Origin: Blautia sp. | Lineage (GTDB): Bacteria; Bacillota; Clostridia; Lachnospirales; Lachnospiraceae | Direction: 5' to 3' | NCBI GenBank assembly: GCA_029257775.1 | Contig: JARIAQ010000014.1 | Location: 1 to 64,000, forward strand | Length of the DNA stretch: 64,000 nucleotides | In this document: piece after piece, positions 49,140 to 58,168 of the stretch | Layout: each line of letters opens with the position of its first letter | Position numbering within the stretch: position 1 is the stretch's first letter | Translations under genes and position numbers: made by a program | Notes under the pieces: generated by a model | What the model was told of the DNA's origin: nothing | Databases searched by the model: none | The model's input: only the letters and a program-made list of their open reading frames with translations

Positions 49140-49226
49140 AGAAAAAATGTGTGATATAATATTTCAATAAAGTGCAGATTAAGCCAAAGAATTGGCTCTT
49201 AAATGCAGGGATTGAGGTGAATTGCA

Positions 49227-50216
49227 ATGCAAGAAGTAGAAAAAGTATTGGGACATGAAGAAGTAATAAAACATTTAAAAAATGCAGCAGCAATGGATAA
49301 GGTTTCCCATTCCTATATTTTTGCAGGGGAAAAGGGAAGTGGAAAAAAGCTTCTAGCAAAGTTGTTTGCTATGACATTGCAGTGTGAAGAACATGGGGAT
49401 GAGCCGTGTTTGCAGTGTAGTTCCTGTAAAAAGGCGATGAGTCGGAATCATCCAGATATTATTTACATTCGTCATGAAAAACCAAATTCTATAGGTATCG
49501 AAGACATTAGAGAACAGTTGATTGCAGACGTTTCCATTAAACCATATACGGGGCCCTATAAGATTTATATTGTAAATGAGGCAGAAAAGATGACTGTACA
49601 GGCACAGAATGCTTTGCTGAAGACCATAGAAGAACCGCCGGCTTATGCAGTTATTCTTTTATTGGTAAATAACGGAAGCACTTTATTACCTACTATAGCA
49701 TCAAGGTGTGTGACATTGAATTTTAAACCGGTAAGAGATGAAGTGATTAAAAAATATTTAATGGAAGAGCTTCATGTGCCGGATTATCAGGCAGAGATTA
49801 GTGTTGCTTTTGCCCAGGGAAATGTGGGGAAAGCAAAGCAAATTGCCACGGCTGAAGATTTTACAGAAATGATGGATGCAGCTTTTCGTATTCTGAAACG
49901 TGGTGAGGATATGGAAGTTTATGAGATGGTAGATGCCATTAAGCTACTTTCTGAACAAAAACATACGATATACGAATATTTAGATTTATATTTGGTATGG
50001 TTTAGAGATGTGTTGATGTTTAAGGCTACCAGACAGATGGATGGCTTGGTATTTCGTCAGGAATATAATGATATTAAAAGTCGTGCAGATAGAAGTTCTT
50101 ATGAAGGACTGGAAAAGATTATTCAGGCAATTGAAACGGCGAAAGCTCGTTTGCAGGCCAATGTAAATTTTGATTTAACCATGGAACTTTTGTTCCTTAC
50201 AATTAGGGAGAACTAG
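49227..50216 (+). CDS. holB: DNA polymerase III delta' subunit
   Basis: SHSYIFAGEKGSGKKLLA, Cys cluster CEEHGDEPCLQCSSC, AQNALLKTIEEPP. Confidence 0.93.
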   Translation: MQEVEKVLGHEEVIKHLKNAAAMDKVSHSYIFAGEKGSGKKLLAKLFAMTLQCEEHGDEPCLQCSSCKKAMSRNHPDIIYIRHEKPNSIGIEDIREQLIADVSIKPYTGPYKIYIVNEAEKMTVQAQNALLKTIEEPPAYAVILLLVNNGSTLLPTIASRCVTLNFKPVRDEVIKKYLMEELHVPDYQAEISVAFAQGNVGKAKQIATAEDFTEMMDAAFRILKRGEDMEVYEMVDAIKLLSEQKHTIYEYLDLYLVWFRDVLMFKATRQMDGLVFRQEYNDIKSRADRSSYEGLEKIIQAIETAKARLQANVNFDLTMELLFLTIREN

Positions 50217-50218
50217 TT

Positions 50219-51103
50219 ATGACAAAGGTAATTGGAGTAAGATTTCGCAACGTGGGAAAAATTTATTATTTTTCACCTAAAGATTTAGAAATCAAATCAG
50301 GAGAGCATGTAATTGTAGAGACCGCAAGAGGTGTGGAATACGGGAGTGTGGTATTGCCGCCTAGAGAAGTGCCGGATGAAAAAGTGGTACAGCCTTTAAA
50401 AGAGGTTATTCGCATTGCTACTCCTCAAGATGATAAAAAAGAGGAATCTAATAGAAAAAGAGAAAAAGAAGCTTTTCAGGTTTGTTTAAAGAAGATTAGA
50501 GAACATAATCTGAAGATGAAACTGATTGATGTAGAATATACATTTGATAATAATAAAATCTTATTTTACTTTACAGCAGATGGACGTATTGATTTCCGTG
50601 AGTTAGTAAAGGATTTGGCAGCGATTTTTAAGACTCGAATAGAACTTCGTCAGATTGGTGTCAGGGATGAAACTAAGATTTTAGGAGGAATCGGTATTTG
50701 TGGCAGACCGTTGTGTTGCCATACTTATTTATCTGAGTTTGTACCGGTTTCTATTAAAATGGCTAAAGAGCAGAATCTGTCTTTAAATCCAACAAAAATT
50801 TCTGGAGTTTGTGGAAGATTAATGTGTTGCTTGAAGAATGAGGAAGAAACTTATGAAGAGTTAAACCGTAAGCTTCCAAATCCAGGAGATAAGGTAACAA
50901 CGCCAGAAGGGCTAAAGGGAGAAGTACAGAGTGTTAACGTGTTGCGCCAGTATGTCAAAGTGATTGTAGATGTAGAAGATGAGAAAGAGATTCGTGAATA
51001 TCAGGCATCAGAATTGAAGTTCAAAGCACGTCAGAAGAGAGAAAAGTTGAAACTCACAGAAGAAGAAATGAAAGCGTTAAAAGAACTAGAAAGAGATAAA
51101 TAA
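50219..51103 (+). CDS. ricT: PSP1/RicT (YaaT) family protein
   Basis: PSP1 Cys pattern GRPLCCHTYLSEF, VCGRLMCCLKNE. Confidence 0.92.
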   Translation: MTKVIGVRFRNVGKIYYFSPKDLEIKSGEHVIVETARGVEYGSVVLPPREVPDEKVVQPLKEVIRIATPQDDKKEESNRKREKEAFQVCLKKIREHNLKMKLIDVEYTFDNNKILFYFTADGRIDFRELVKDLAAIFKTRIELRQIGVRDETKILGGIGICGRPLCCHTYLSEFVPVSIKMAKEQNLSLNPTKISGVCGRLMCCLKNEEETYEELNRKLPNPGDKVTTPEGLKGEVQSVNVLRQYVKVIVDVEDEKEIREYQASELKFKARQKREKLKLTEEEMKALKELERDK

Positions 51104-51119
51104 AGAGGGCATTCGCAAG

Positions 51120-51863
51120 ATGGAGAAGATACTTCAAGAAGGAGAACGACTGGATGACCTCCAAAATGGATATAGTTTGATACAAAATCCTCAGCAGTTT
51201 TGCTTTGGAATTGATGCGGTGCTCTTATCCTGGTTTGCACAAGTGAAGACGGGCGAAAGAGTATTGGATATGGGGACGGGTACAGGTATCGTCCCCATTT
51301 TATTAAAAGCAAGATATCCAAAAGGAGAGCATTTTACAGGGCTTGAAATACAGAAGGAAAGTGCAGACCGAGCAAGGCGGAGCGTTGCGTACAATCATCT
51401 GGAGCAGGAAATAACGATTACAACTGGGGATATTAAAGAGTCCGCTTCCATTTATGGAGGGGCTTTTTTTGACGTTGTTACGACAAATCCTCCCTATATG
51501 ATTGGACATCACGGGCTTACAGGAAGTAATGAAGCTAAAGTAATTGCACGACATGAAACCCTCTGTAATTTAGAGGATATTATCTCTCAGGCAGCAAAGG
51601 TTTTAAAACCAAAAGGACGGTTTTATATGGTGCATAGACCCTTTCGTCTGGCAGAGATTATGTCTGTTATGGTTAGGTGTGGTTTGGAACCTAAGAGAAT
51701 GAGGCTTGTGTATCCTTTTGTGGATAAAGAGCCGAATATGGTGTTGATTGAAGGGCTGCGAGGAGGAAAATCTCGTATGATTGTGGAAAAACCATTGATT
51801 GTATATGAAAGACCAGGTATTTATACTGAGGAAATACGGAAAATTTATGGGCAGGAGGTGTGA
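51120..51863 (+). CDS. tRNA1(Val) (adenine37-N6)-methyltransferase-like
   Basis: VLDMGTGTGIVPILL, TTNPPYM; YabB/TrmN6-like context before rsmI. Confidence 0.9.
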   Translation: MEKILQEGERLDDLQNGYSLIQNPQQFCFGIDAVLLSWFAQVKTGERVLDMGTGTGIVPILLKARYPKGEHFTGLEIQKESADRARRSVAYNHLEQEITITTGDIKESASIYGGAFFDVVTTNPPYMIGHHGLTGSNEAKVIARHETLCNLEDIISQAAKVLKPKGRFYMVHRPFRLAEIMSVMVRCGLEPKRMRLVYPFVDKEPNMVLIEGLRGGKSRMIVEKPLIVYERPGIYTEEIRKIYGQEV

Positions 51864-51865
51864 AA

Positions 51866-52714
51866 ATGAGTGGAAAATTGTATTTATGTGCAACTCCAAT
51901 TGGGAATTTAGAGGATATTACATATAGGGTATTGCGTACTTTGAAAGAGGTAGATCTTATTGCAGCAGAAGATACGAGAAATAGCATCAAGTTGTTAAAC
52001 CATTTTGAAATTAAAACGCCTATGACCAGCTATCATGAATATAATAAATTTGATAAAGGCAGATATCTGGTGGAGCAGCTTTTAGAAGGCAAAGATATTG
52101 CTTTGATCACAGATGCAGGGACACCGGGAATTTCTGATCCAGGGGAAGAACTGGTGGCAATGTGTTACGAAGCTGGTATAGAGGTTACATCGCTTCCGGG
52201 AGCAGCAGCTTGTATTACAGCATTGACTTTATCAGGACTTCCTACAAGACGATTTGCTTTTGAGGCTTTTTTACCTTCGGATAAAAAGGAGAGAACTTCT
52301 ATTTTACAAGAGATGAAGAATGAAACTAGGACAATTATTTTATATGAGGCGCCTCACAGGTTAGTGAAAACGTTAGAGGAGCTTTATGCAGAATTGGGAG
52401 ACCGGAAAATTTCTCTTTGTCGGGAGCTTACGAAGAAGCATGAAACAGTCTTTCGGAACACATTATCTCGGGCAATTATGTGGTATAAAGAAAATCCTCC
52501 AAAAGGAGAATGTGTTATGGTTCTGGCAGGACGTCCTAGAGAAGAGTTGATTTTAGAAGAACGTCAGAAATGGGAAACTATGTCTTTGGAAGAACATTTG
52601 GCTATTTATGAGGGCGAGGGAATGAACCGAAAAGATGCTATGAAACAGGTGGCAAAGGACCGGGGAATTCGTAAACGCGATGTATATCAGGCACTTTTAA
52701 ATCAGGAAGAATAG
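51866..52714 (+). CDS. rsmI: 16S rRNA (cytidine1402-2'-O)-methyltransferase
   Basis: LYLCATPIGNLEDITYRVLRTLKEVDLIAAEDTR; ITDAGTPGISDPG. Confidence 0.96.
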   Translation: MSGKLYLCATPIGNLEDITYRVLRTLKEVDLIAAEDTRNSIKLLNHFEIKTPMTSYHEYNKFDKGRYLVEQLLEGKDIALITDAGTPGISDPGEELVAMCYEAGIEVTSLPGAAACITALTLSGLPTRRFAFEAFLPSDKKERTSILQEMKNETRTIILYEAPHRLVKTLEELYAELGDRKISLCRELTKKHETVFRNTLSRAIMWYKENPPKGECVMVLAGRPREELILEERQKWETMSLEEHLAIYEGEGMNRKDAMKQVAKDRGIRKRDVYQALLNQEE

Positions 52715-52738
52715 GATGTAAAGGACGAGAGGGAAATT

Positions 52739-53842
52739 TTGAAAAGAGAAGAACGAAAGAAAAAATTACGTTTAAAGTTAGTAGTGGTTGTGGATAGTGT
52801 TCTATTGGTAATGTTATGTGGGGTGTTACTTGTAAAAGGATTACATAATGGGAAGAAAGACGAAATCAAGTCTCCAGAGGCACCGGTTAAGGAGGAGAAT
52901 ATTACGATTACGATTAGTGCCACAGGTGATTGTACTTTAGGAACAGACGAGGGATTTGATTACAAACGAAGCTTTAGAGGAAAGTACGATGCGGTGCAAG
53001 ATCCGGCATATTTTTTTCAGAAGGTACAGCCTGTTTTTGCACAAGATGATTTAACTATCGTGAATATGGAAGGAACCTTGACGGAGGAAACAGAAAGACA
53101 GCCCAAGCAGTTTGCGTTTAAGGGAGATGCTGAGTATGCGAAGATTCTTACTGCAGGAGGTGTAGAGGCGGCAAATCTGGCTAATAATCATAGTTTTGAT
53201 TACGGAGAGAAAAGCTATGAGGATACAATCCAAGCTCTTGAGGCAGAAGGAATCCGTTCTTTTGGATATGAGAGAACTGCTGTGGTAGATGTAAAAGGTG
53301 TGAAAGTAGGACTTGCAGGGGTATATGAGCTAGCTGAACATATGGGATGTAAACAGAAGTTGTTGGAGAATATTGATGCTTTAAAGGAACAGAAAGCAGA
53401 AATTATTATTGTAAGTTTTCATTGGGGAGAAGAAAGAGAAAATGTTCCAAGTGATGTGCAAGTTGCCCTTGCTCATGAAGCTATTGACCATGGAGCAGAT
53501 TTAGTACTGGGTCATCATCCTCATGTATTGCAGGGAATTGAGGAATATAAGGGTAAAAATATTGTATACAGTTTGGGAAACTTTTGCTTTGGAGGAAATT
53601 CATCACCAAGAGATATGGACACTATGATTTTTCAGCAGACTTTTACTATGAAAGATGGGGAATTGCAACAGGATAATGTGACAAATATTCTTCCGTGCAA
53701 AATTTCTTCTGCTTATGAGGAAGGATATAATAATTATCAGCCTGTTTTAGTTGATGGAGTTGAGAAAGAAAAAATTATGCAAAGGATTGACCAGTATAGT
53801 CAAGAAGTGAAAGGGGCAGAAGAGAAGAAAGATAGTGAATAA
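52739..53842 (+). CDS. CapA-family metallophosphatase-like membrane protein
   Basis: ITISATGDCTLGTD, NLANNHSFDYG, VSFHWGEERE, LGHHPHVLQGIE. Confidence 0.93.
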   Translation: MKREERKKKLRLKLVVVVDSVLLVMLCGVLLVKGLHNGKKDEIKSPEAPVKEENITITISATGDCTLGTDEGFDYKRSFRGKYDAVQDPAYFFQKVQPVFAQDDLTIVNMEGTLTEETERQPKQFAFKGDAEYAKILTAGGVEAANLANNHSFDYGEKSYEDTIQALEAEGIRSFGYERTAVVDVKGVKVGLAGVYELAEHMGCKQKLLENIDALKEQKAEIIIVSFHWGEERENVPSDVQVALAHEAIDHGADLVLGHHPHVLQGIEEYKGKNIVYSLGNFCFGGNSSPRDMDTMIFQQTFTMKDGELQQDNVTNILPCKISSAYEEGYNNYQPVLVDGVEKEKIMQRIDQYSQEVKGAEEKKDSE

Positions 53843-53897
53843 GAAGTTGATTTAGTACATATCTTTTATTATAAAGAAAAGTGTGTTTGGAGGATGT

Positions 53898-54515
53898 ATG
53901 CTGGATATACTTTGGGGTATGATGCTTCTTGTAGGGATTTTATATGGTGCTGCTACGGGAAATATGAGTAAGGTAACGGATGCAGCACTTTCTTCTGCGA
54001 AAGAGGCAGTTTCTTTGTGTATTGCAATGGCTGGAATTGTGGCAATGTGGGTGGGGATTATGGAGATTGCCAGATCCTCTGGTTTGGTAGAACGAATGAC
54101 AAGAGCAATGAAGCCACTTTTGCGTTTTCTTTTTCCGAAAATTCCTGTGGAGCATAAAGCTATGGAGTTTATTTCGGCAAATATGATTGCTAATTTTTTA
54201 GGTCTTGGTTGGGCAGCCACTCCTTTTGGATTAAAGGCAATGGAGGAACTTGGGAAATTAGAGGATGACAGAAGACGGGGGAATGCAGTTGGAACTGTCA
54301 GAAAGAAAGGAATTGCAAGTAATGAAATGTGTACCTTTTTGATTTTGAATATTTCTTCGTTGCAGCTGATACCTGTGAATATTATTGCTTACCGAAGTCA
54401 GTATGGGAGCGTGTGTCCTACGGCAATTGTAGGACCAGCTATTGTGGCCACTGCGGCCAGTACAGCAGTAGCAGTGATTTTTTGCAAAATTATGGATTAT
54501 GAAAAAAGTAGTTGA
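53898..54515 (+). CDS. spmA: spore maturation protein A / nucleoside-recognition domain protein
   Basis: NMSKVTDAALSSAKEAVSLCIAMAGIVAMWVGIMEIARSSGLV; ANMIANFLGLGWAATPFGLKAM. Confidence 0.9.
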   Translation: MLDILWGMMLLVGILYGAATGNMSKVTDAALSSAKEAVSLCIAMAGIVAMWVGIMEIARSSGLVERMTRAMKPLLRFLFPKIPVEHKAMEFISANMIANFLGLGWAATPFGLKAMEELGKLEDDRRRGNAVGTVRKKGIASNEMCTFLILNISSLQLIPVNIIAYRSQYGSVCPTAIVGPAIVATAASTAVAVIFCKIMDYEKSS

Positions 54516-54540
54516 CAAGTTATTTTAAATGTGTTACCTT

Positions 54541-54672
54541 ATCAAAGGAATAGCTGCCGAAGACAGCAGGTGCCGTAAGGCATAAGGATAAAAACGCCTG
54601 CCGAGGAAAGATTCATTCTTTATAGATAAGATTGATTTTAAACCTCTTTGTCTTGTGCAAAGAGGTTTTCTT
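54541..54672 (+). promoter_or_regulatory. ribosomal protein L10 leader with terminator
   Basis: GAATAGCTGCCGAAGACAGCAGGTGCC..GCCTGCCGAGG; terminator AACCTCTTTG..CAAAGAGGTTTTCTT 54641-54672. Confidence 0.9.
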
Positions 54673-54718
54673 AATTTTGAGCAGCGCAGCCTAAAAAAAT
54701 AAGGAGGTGCACTAATTC

Positions 54719-55204
54719 ATGGCAAAAGTAGAACTTAAAAAACCTGTCGTAGAAGAGATTTCCAACAGCATTAAAGATGCAGCAGCAGTAGTTTTAGTAA
54801 ACTACAAAGGTATCAATGTTGAACAGGATACACAGATGCGTAAGGAATTAAGAGAAGCTGGAGTTGTTTACAAAGTTTACAAAAACACAATGATGAACTT
54901 TGCATTCAAAGGAACAGCTTGTGAAGATTTATGCCAGCATTTAGAAGGAACAAATGCTTTAGCTGTATGTACAGAAGATGCAACAGCACCAGCAAGAATC
55001 CTTGCTAAATACGCAAAAACAGTTCCAACATTGGAATTAGTAGCAGGTGTTGTAGAAGACACTTACTATGATAAGGCAGGAATCGAAGCACTTTCCCAGG
55101 TTCCTTCAAGAGAAGAACTTCTTGGAAAATTGCTTGGAAGTATCCAGTCACCTATTGCAAACTTCGCTCGTGTGCTTAACCAGATTGCAGAGCAGCAGGC
55201 TTAA
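54719..55204 (+). CDS. rplJ: 50S ribosomal protein L10
   Basis: MAKVELKKPVVEEISNSIKDAAAVVLVNYKGI.. Confidence 0.98.
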   Translation: MAKVELKKPVVEEISNSIKDAAAVVLVNYKGINVEQDTQMRKELREAGVVYKVYKNTMMNFAFKGTACEDLCQHLEGTNALAVCTEDATAPARILAKYAKTVPTLELVAGVVEDTYYDKAGIEALSQVPSREELLGKLLGSIQSPIANFARVLNQIAEQQA

Positions 55205-55276
55205 TCAGAAGTTTGTATGAAGCGCCCATAGGGCAAAGAAAATAATTTATAAATGAAAAATTGGAGGTAAATAATA

Positions 55277-55651
55277 ATGGCAAAATTAACAACAGCTGAA
55301 TTTATTGAAGCGATCAAAGAATTATCCGTATTAGAATTAAATGAATTAGTAAAAGCTTGTGAAGAAGAATTTGGTGTATCTGCAGCAGCAGGTGTTGTAG
55401 TTGCAGCAGCAGGCGGTGCTGGTGAAGCAGCAGAAGAAAAAGATGAGTTCGACGTAGAATTAACAGAAGTTGGACCAAACAAAGTTAAAGTTATCAAAGT
55501 TGTTCGTGAAGCAACAGGTTTAGGATTAAAAGAAGCTAAAGAAGTTGTAGATGGAGCTCCTAAAGTATTAAAAGAAGGTGCATCTAAAGCAGAAGCTGAA
55601 GAAATCAAAACAAAACTTGAAGCAGAAGGTGCTAAAGTTACTCTTAAATAA
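55277..55651 (+). CDS. rplL: 50S ribosomal protein L7/L12
   Basis: Acidic/Ala hinge; [31 protein letters not shown]. Confidence 0.99.
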   Translation: MAKLTTAEFIEAIKELSVLELNELVKACEEEFGVSAAAGVVVAAAGGAGEAAEEKDEFDVELTEVGPNKVKVIKVVREATGLGLKEAKEVVDGAPKVLKEGASKAEAEEIKTKLEAEGAKVTLK

Positions 55652-55664
55652 TTTATTTAAGGTG

Positions 55665-55698
55665 AAACCCCCATTGTCTTTAAGACAATGGGGGTTTT
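55665..55698. terminator. bidirectional-type terminator after rplL
   Basis: AACCCCCATTGTCTT-TAAGACAATGGGGGTTTT. Confidence 0.9.
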
Positions 55699-55724
55699 GT
55701 TGTATTATCGGAACATTTTTGGGA

Positions 55725-56363
55725 TTATTTATTTGGATACATAAATTCTTGTACCCTTCTATAACAGTCATCATTTCCAGTGTAATAAAAAATATCATTT
55801 AAACGAAAAATGGCTTTGGGACCCGGAGACATAATGAGATTTCCATTTCGTTTTATAGCAATGACAGTTGCAAAAGTTTCCTGCCAAAAATTAACCTCTG
55901 CTATAGATTTATTTAAATAAGGCGTTTTTTCTGAAATGATTAGCTCATGTGGAATGAAGGGGTTGGTTGCTCTGTAGCATTCTATTTGATTAATCAGTTC
56001 TGTTAAATGATTTTGCAGCTCTTTGTTTTCTTGTTTTTGACGTTCTACACTGTCCATAATCTTATTTTTTAATGCGTAAATAGATTGTGTCTGTTGGTGC
56101 TGAGATAAAAAATTTTTAGCGTTTAATATGGATTTAATGATGACACCGCTGTTTTTTTCCACTTCTACAATATCCCAATCTGCCAATACGCAGACGGCAC
56201 GTCTGGCGGTTTCGGATGAAACGTTATATCTACTTCCGATAGAGGATCGGGCATAAATTTTTTCTCCTTCTTTGTAAGTTCCTTCTACAATTTGATAGGC
56301 GATATCTGTGGCTATTTGTTCGTATTTTGGACTATTTTCCTTTTTTTCTTTTTTTCCTTCCAT
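55725..56363 (-). CDS. GntR-HTH + RCK_C domain regulator, BusR-like (c-di-AMP-responsive type)
   Basis: KYEQIATDIAYQIVEGTYKEGEKIYARSSIGSRYNVSSETARRAVCVLADWDI; C-terminal LNKSIAEVNFWQETFATVIAIKRNGNLIMSPGPKAIFRLNDIFYYTGND. Confidence 0.85.
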   Translation of the reverse strand: MEGKKEKKENSPKYEQIATDIAYQIVEGTYKEGEKIYARSSIGSRYNVSSETARRAVCVLADWDIVEVEKNSGVIIKSILNAKNFLSQHQQTQSIYALKNKIMDSVERQKQENKELQNHLTELINQIECYRATNPFIPHELIISEKTPYLNKSIAEVNFWQETFATVIAIKRNGNLIMSPGPKAIFRLNDIFYYTGNDDCYRRVQEFMYPNK

Positions 56364-56433
56364 AATCTTCCCTCATTTGTTGTTATAGTAATTTTCATTT
56401 TAAACTATTTTTGTAATTAATGCAAAATACATC

Positions 56434-56472
56434 TTGCAAAAGTGACAACTTAGTAATATAATAAAGTTGTCA
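56434..56472 (+). promoter_or_regulatory. promoter with perfect operator-like palindrome around the -10
   Basis: TTGCAA (56434-56439), N17, TATAAT (56457-56462); TGACAACTT (56443-56451)/AAGTTGTCA (56464-56472). Confidence 0.8.
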
Positions 56473-56517
56473 AATATAACGAGGTAATGTTTTAGCAGAG
56501 GAAAGTTGGTGCTGGTT

Positions 56518-57924
56518 ATGAAGAAAAAGGGATTAGGAAAATTAGATGCTATTACTCTTGCGTTTGGAGCTATGATTGGTTGGGGTTGGGTAGTAATGTC
56601 TGGCGATTGGATTACAAAAGCCGGCACCTTTGGAGCAATTTTAGCCTTTGTTTTAGGGGGTATTATGGTTTTGTTTGTGGGAAGGGTTTACGCAGAACTT
56701 ACATCGGCTATGCCCAGGAATGGAGGCTGCCAGGAGTTTTCGAAACGTGCATTTGGAAAAAAAGCATCTTTTCTTTGCACCTGGAGTATGATTTTGGGAT
56801 ATATTGCTGTAATTGCTTTTGAAGCCGTTGCGTTTCCTAGTGTTTTAAAATATTTGTTTCCTAGTTATGTAAAGGGGTATATGTATACAGTAAATGGTTC
56901 GGATATTTATGCTACATGGGTATTGGTGGGCGTTCTTAGTTCTCTTTCTGTAGCTGCAGTAAATTATTTTGGAACAAAAAATGCTGCATTGCTTCAAACG
57001 ATATGCACGTTTATTATTGCAGTGATTGGTTTGGCTTTGATGGGAGGCTCCGCAGTGAATGGGAGTATGGCCAATATTGATGCGCCAGTTGTAAACGGCG
57101 TAGCAGGAATTATTACGGTAGCCGTTATGACGCCATTTATGCTTATGGGGTTTGATGTTATTCCACAAGCAGCAGGAGAAATGAGCATTCCTTATAAAAA
57201 GATTGGAAAGTTGTTGGTTTTATCAGTTGTCATGGCAATTTTTTGGTATGCAATGATCATCTTTGGAGTTTCGCTTTCTATGCCAAGTGGTGAGATCGCT
57301 GTATCAGGAATGGCATCTGCAGATGCCATGGGAAAGGTTTATATGGGAAGTAGGATTGCTTCTAAAGTTTTGATTGTAGGCGGTATTTGTGGAATTATTA
57401 CCAGTTGGAATTCTTTTTATGTTGGATGTAGCCATGCAATCTGTGCCATGGCAGAAGAAGGAATGTTGCCATCATTTTTGGCAAAGAAACATAAAAAATA
57501 TAAAACACCAGTTAATGCTATTTTGTTAATTGGGGCAGTGACTTCGCTTGCACCATTTTTAGGTGAAAATATGCTTGCTTGGTTATCTAATGCAGGAGCT
57601 TTTGCTATTGTGATTGCTTATTTATTGGTGTCTGCTTCTTTTATCCGGCTTAGAAGAAAAGAACCTGAGATGGAAAGACCTTATAAAGTGAAATATGGTA
57701 TGTTTACTGGTATTGCAGCAGTAGTTTCCTGTGGGAGTATGCTTTTGATGTATATACCTGGGGCGCCGGCGGCTATGTCTGTTTATGAGTGGATGATTGT
57801 ACTTATGTGGGGGATGTTGGGACTGGTATTTTATATAGCGGCTGCGAAAAAGCAAAAAGTGGGAGTGGTATCTTATACGAAACGATTGGTAGTGAAACAG
57901 GCAGTGTTTATGGGGATGAAATAA
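56518..57924 (+). CDS. APC superfamily amino acid permease
   Basis: LDAITLAFGAMIGWGWVVMSGDW; PRNGGCQEFSKRAFG; about 12 TM. Start 56518 or 56506. Confidence 0.92.
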   Translation: MKKKGLGKLDAITLAFGAMIGWGWVVMSGDWITKAGTFGAILAFVLGGIMVLFVGRVYAELTSAMPRNGGCQEFSKRAFGKKASFLCTWSMILGYIAVIAFEAVAFPSVLKYLFPSYVKGYMYTVNGSDIYATWVLVGVLSSLSVAAVNYFGTKNAALLQTICTFIIAVIGLALMGGSAVNGSMANIDAPVVNGVAGIITVAVMTPFMLMGFDVIPQAAGEMSIPYKKIGKLLVLSVVMAIFWYAMIIFGVSLSMPSGEIAVSGMASADAMGKVYMGSRIASKVLIVGGICGIITSWNSFYVGCSHAICAMAEEGMLPSFLAKKHKKYKTPVNAILLIGAVTSLAPFLGENMLAWLSNAGAFAIVIAYLLVSASFIRLRRKEPEMERPYKVKYGMFTGIAAVVSCGSMLLMYIPGAPAAMSVYEWMIVLMWGMLGLVFYIAAAKKQKVGVVSYTKRLVVKQAVFMGMK

Positions 57925-57958
57925 ATGTAAATATAGATGCTATTAAAATAGTTTGTAC

Positions 57959-57989
57959 AAGAGTCTGTAAATGCAGACTCTTTGTTTTT
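57959..57989 (+). terminator. Rho-independent terminator
   Basis: AAGAGTCTG-taaatg-CAGACTCTTTGTTTTT. Confidence 0.85.
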
Positions 57990-58043
57990 GAAACAAATGC
58001 AGAGTCTAAATTGTAGAAGAAAAAAGAAAATTAAGAAAAAATA

Positions 58044-58072
58044 TTGACACTATTGACAAAAGGTGATATAGT
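58044..58072 (+). promoter_or_regulatory. rpoBC promoter
   Basis: TTGACA-N17-TATAGT. Confidence 0.8.
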
Positions 58073-58168
58073 GAGAAATGCACTATTATGGCAAGTTATG
58101 CCTAGGAGTCTATAAAAAAGAGACTCCTGCATTAATTTAAATTAAAACATACAAGGGGTGAAACGTCA

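Noticed and set aside
55201-55608. 135-aa minus-strand ORF antisense to rplL
   Set aside because: Low-complexity Ala/Ser/Thr product caused by rplL codon composition; rplL is unambiguous
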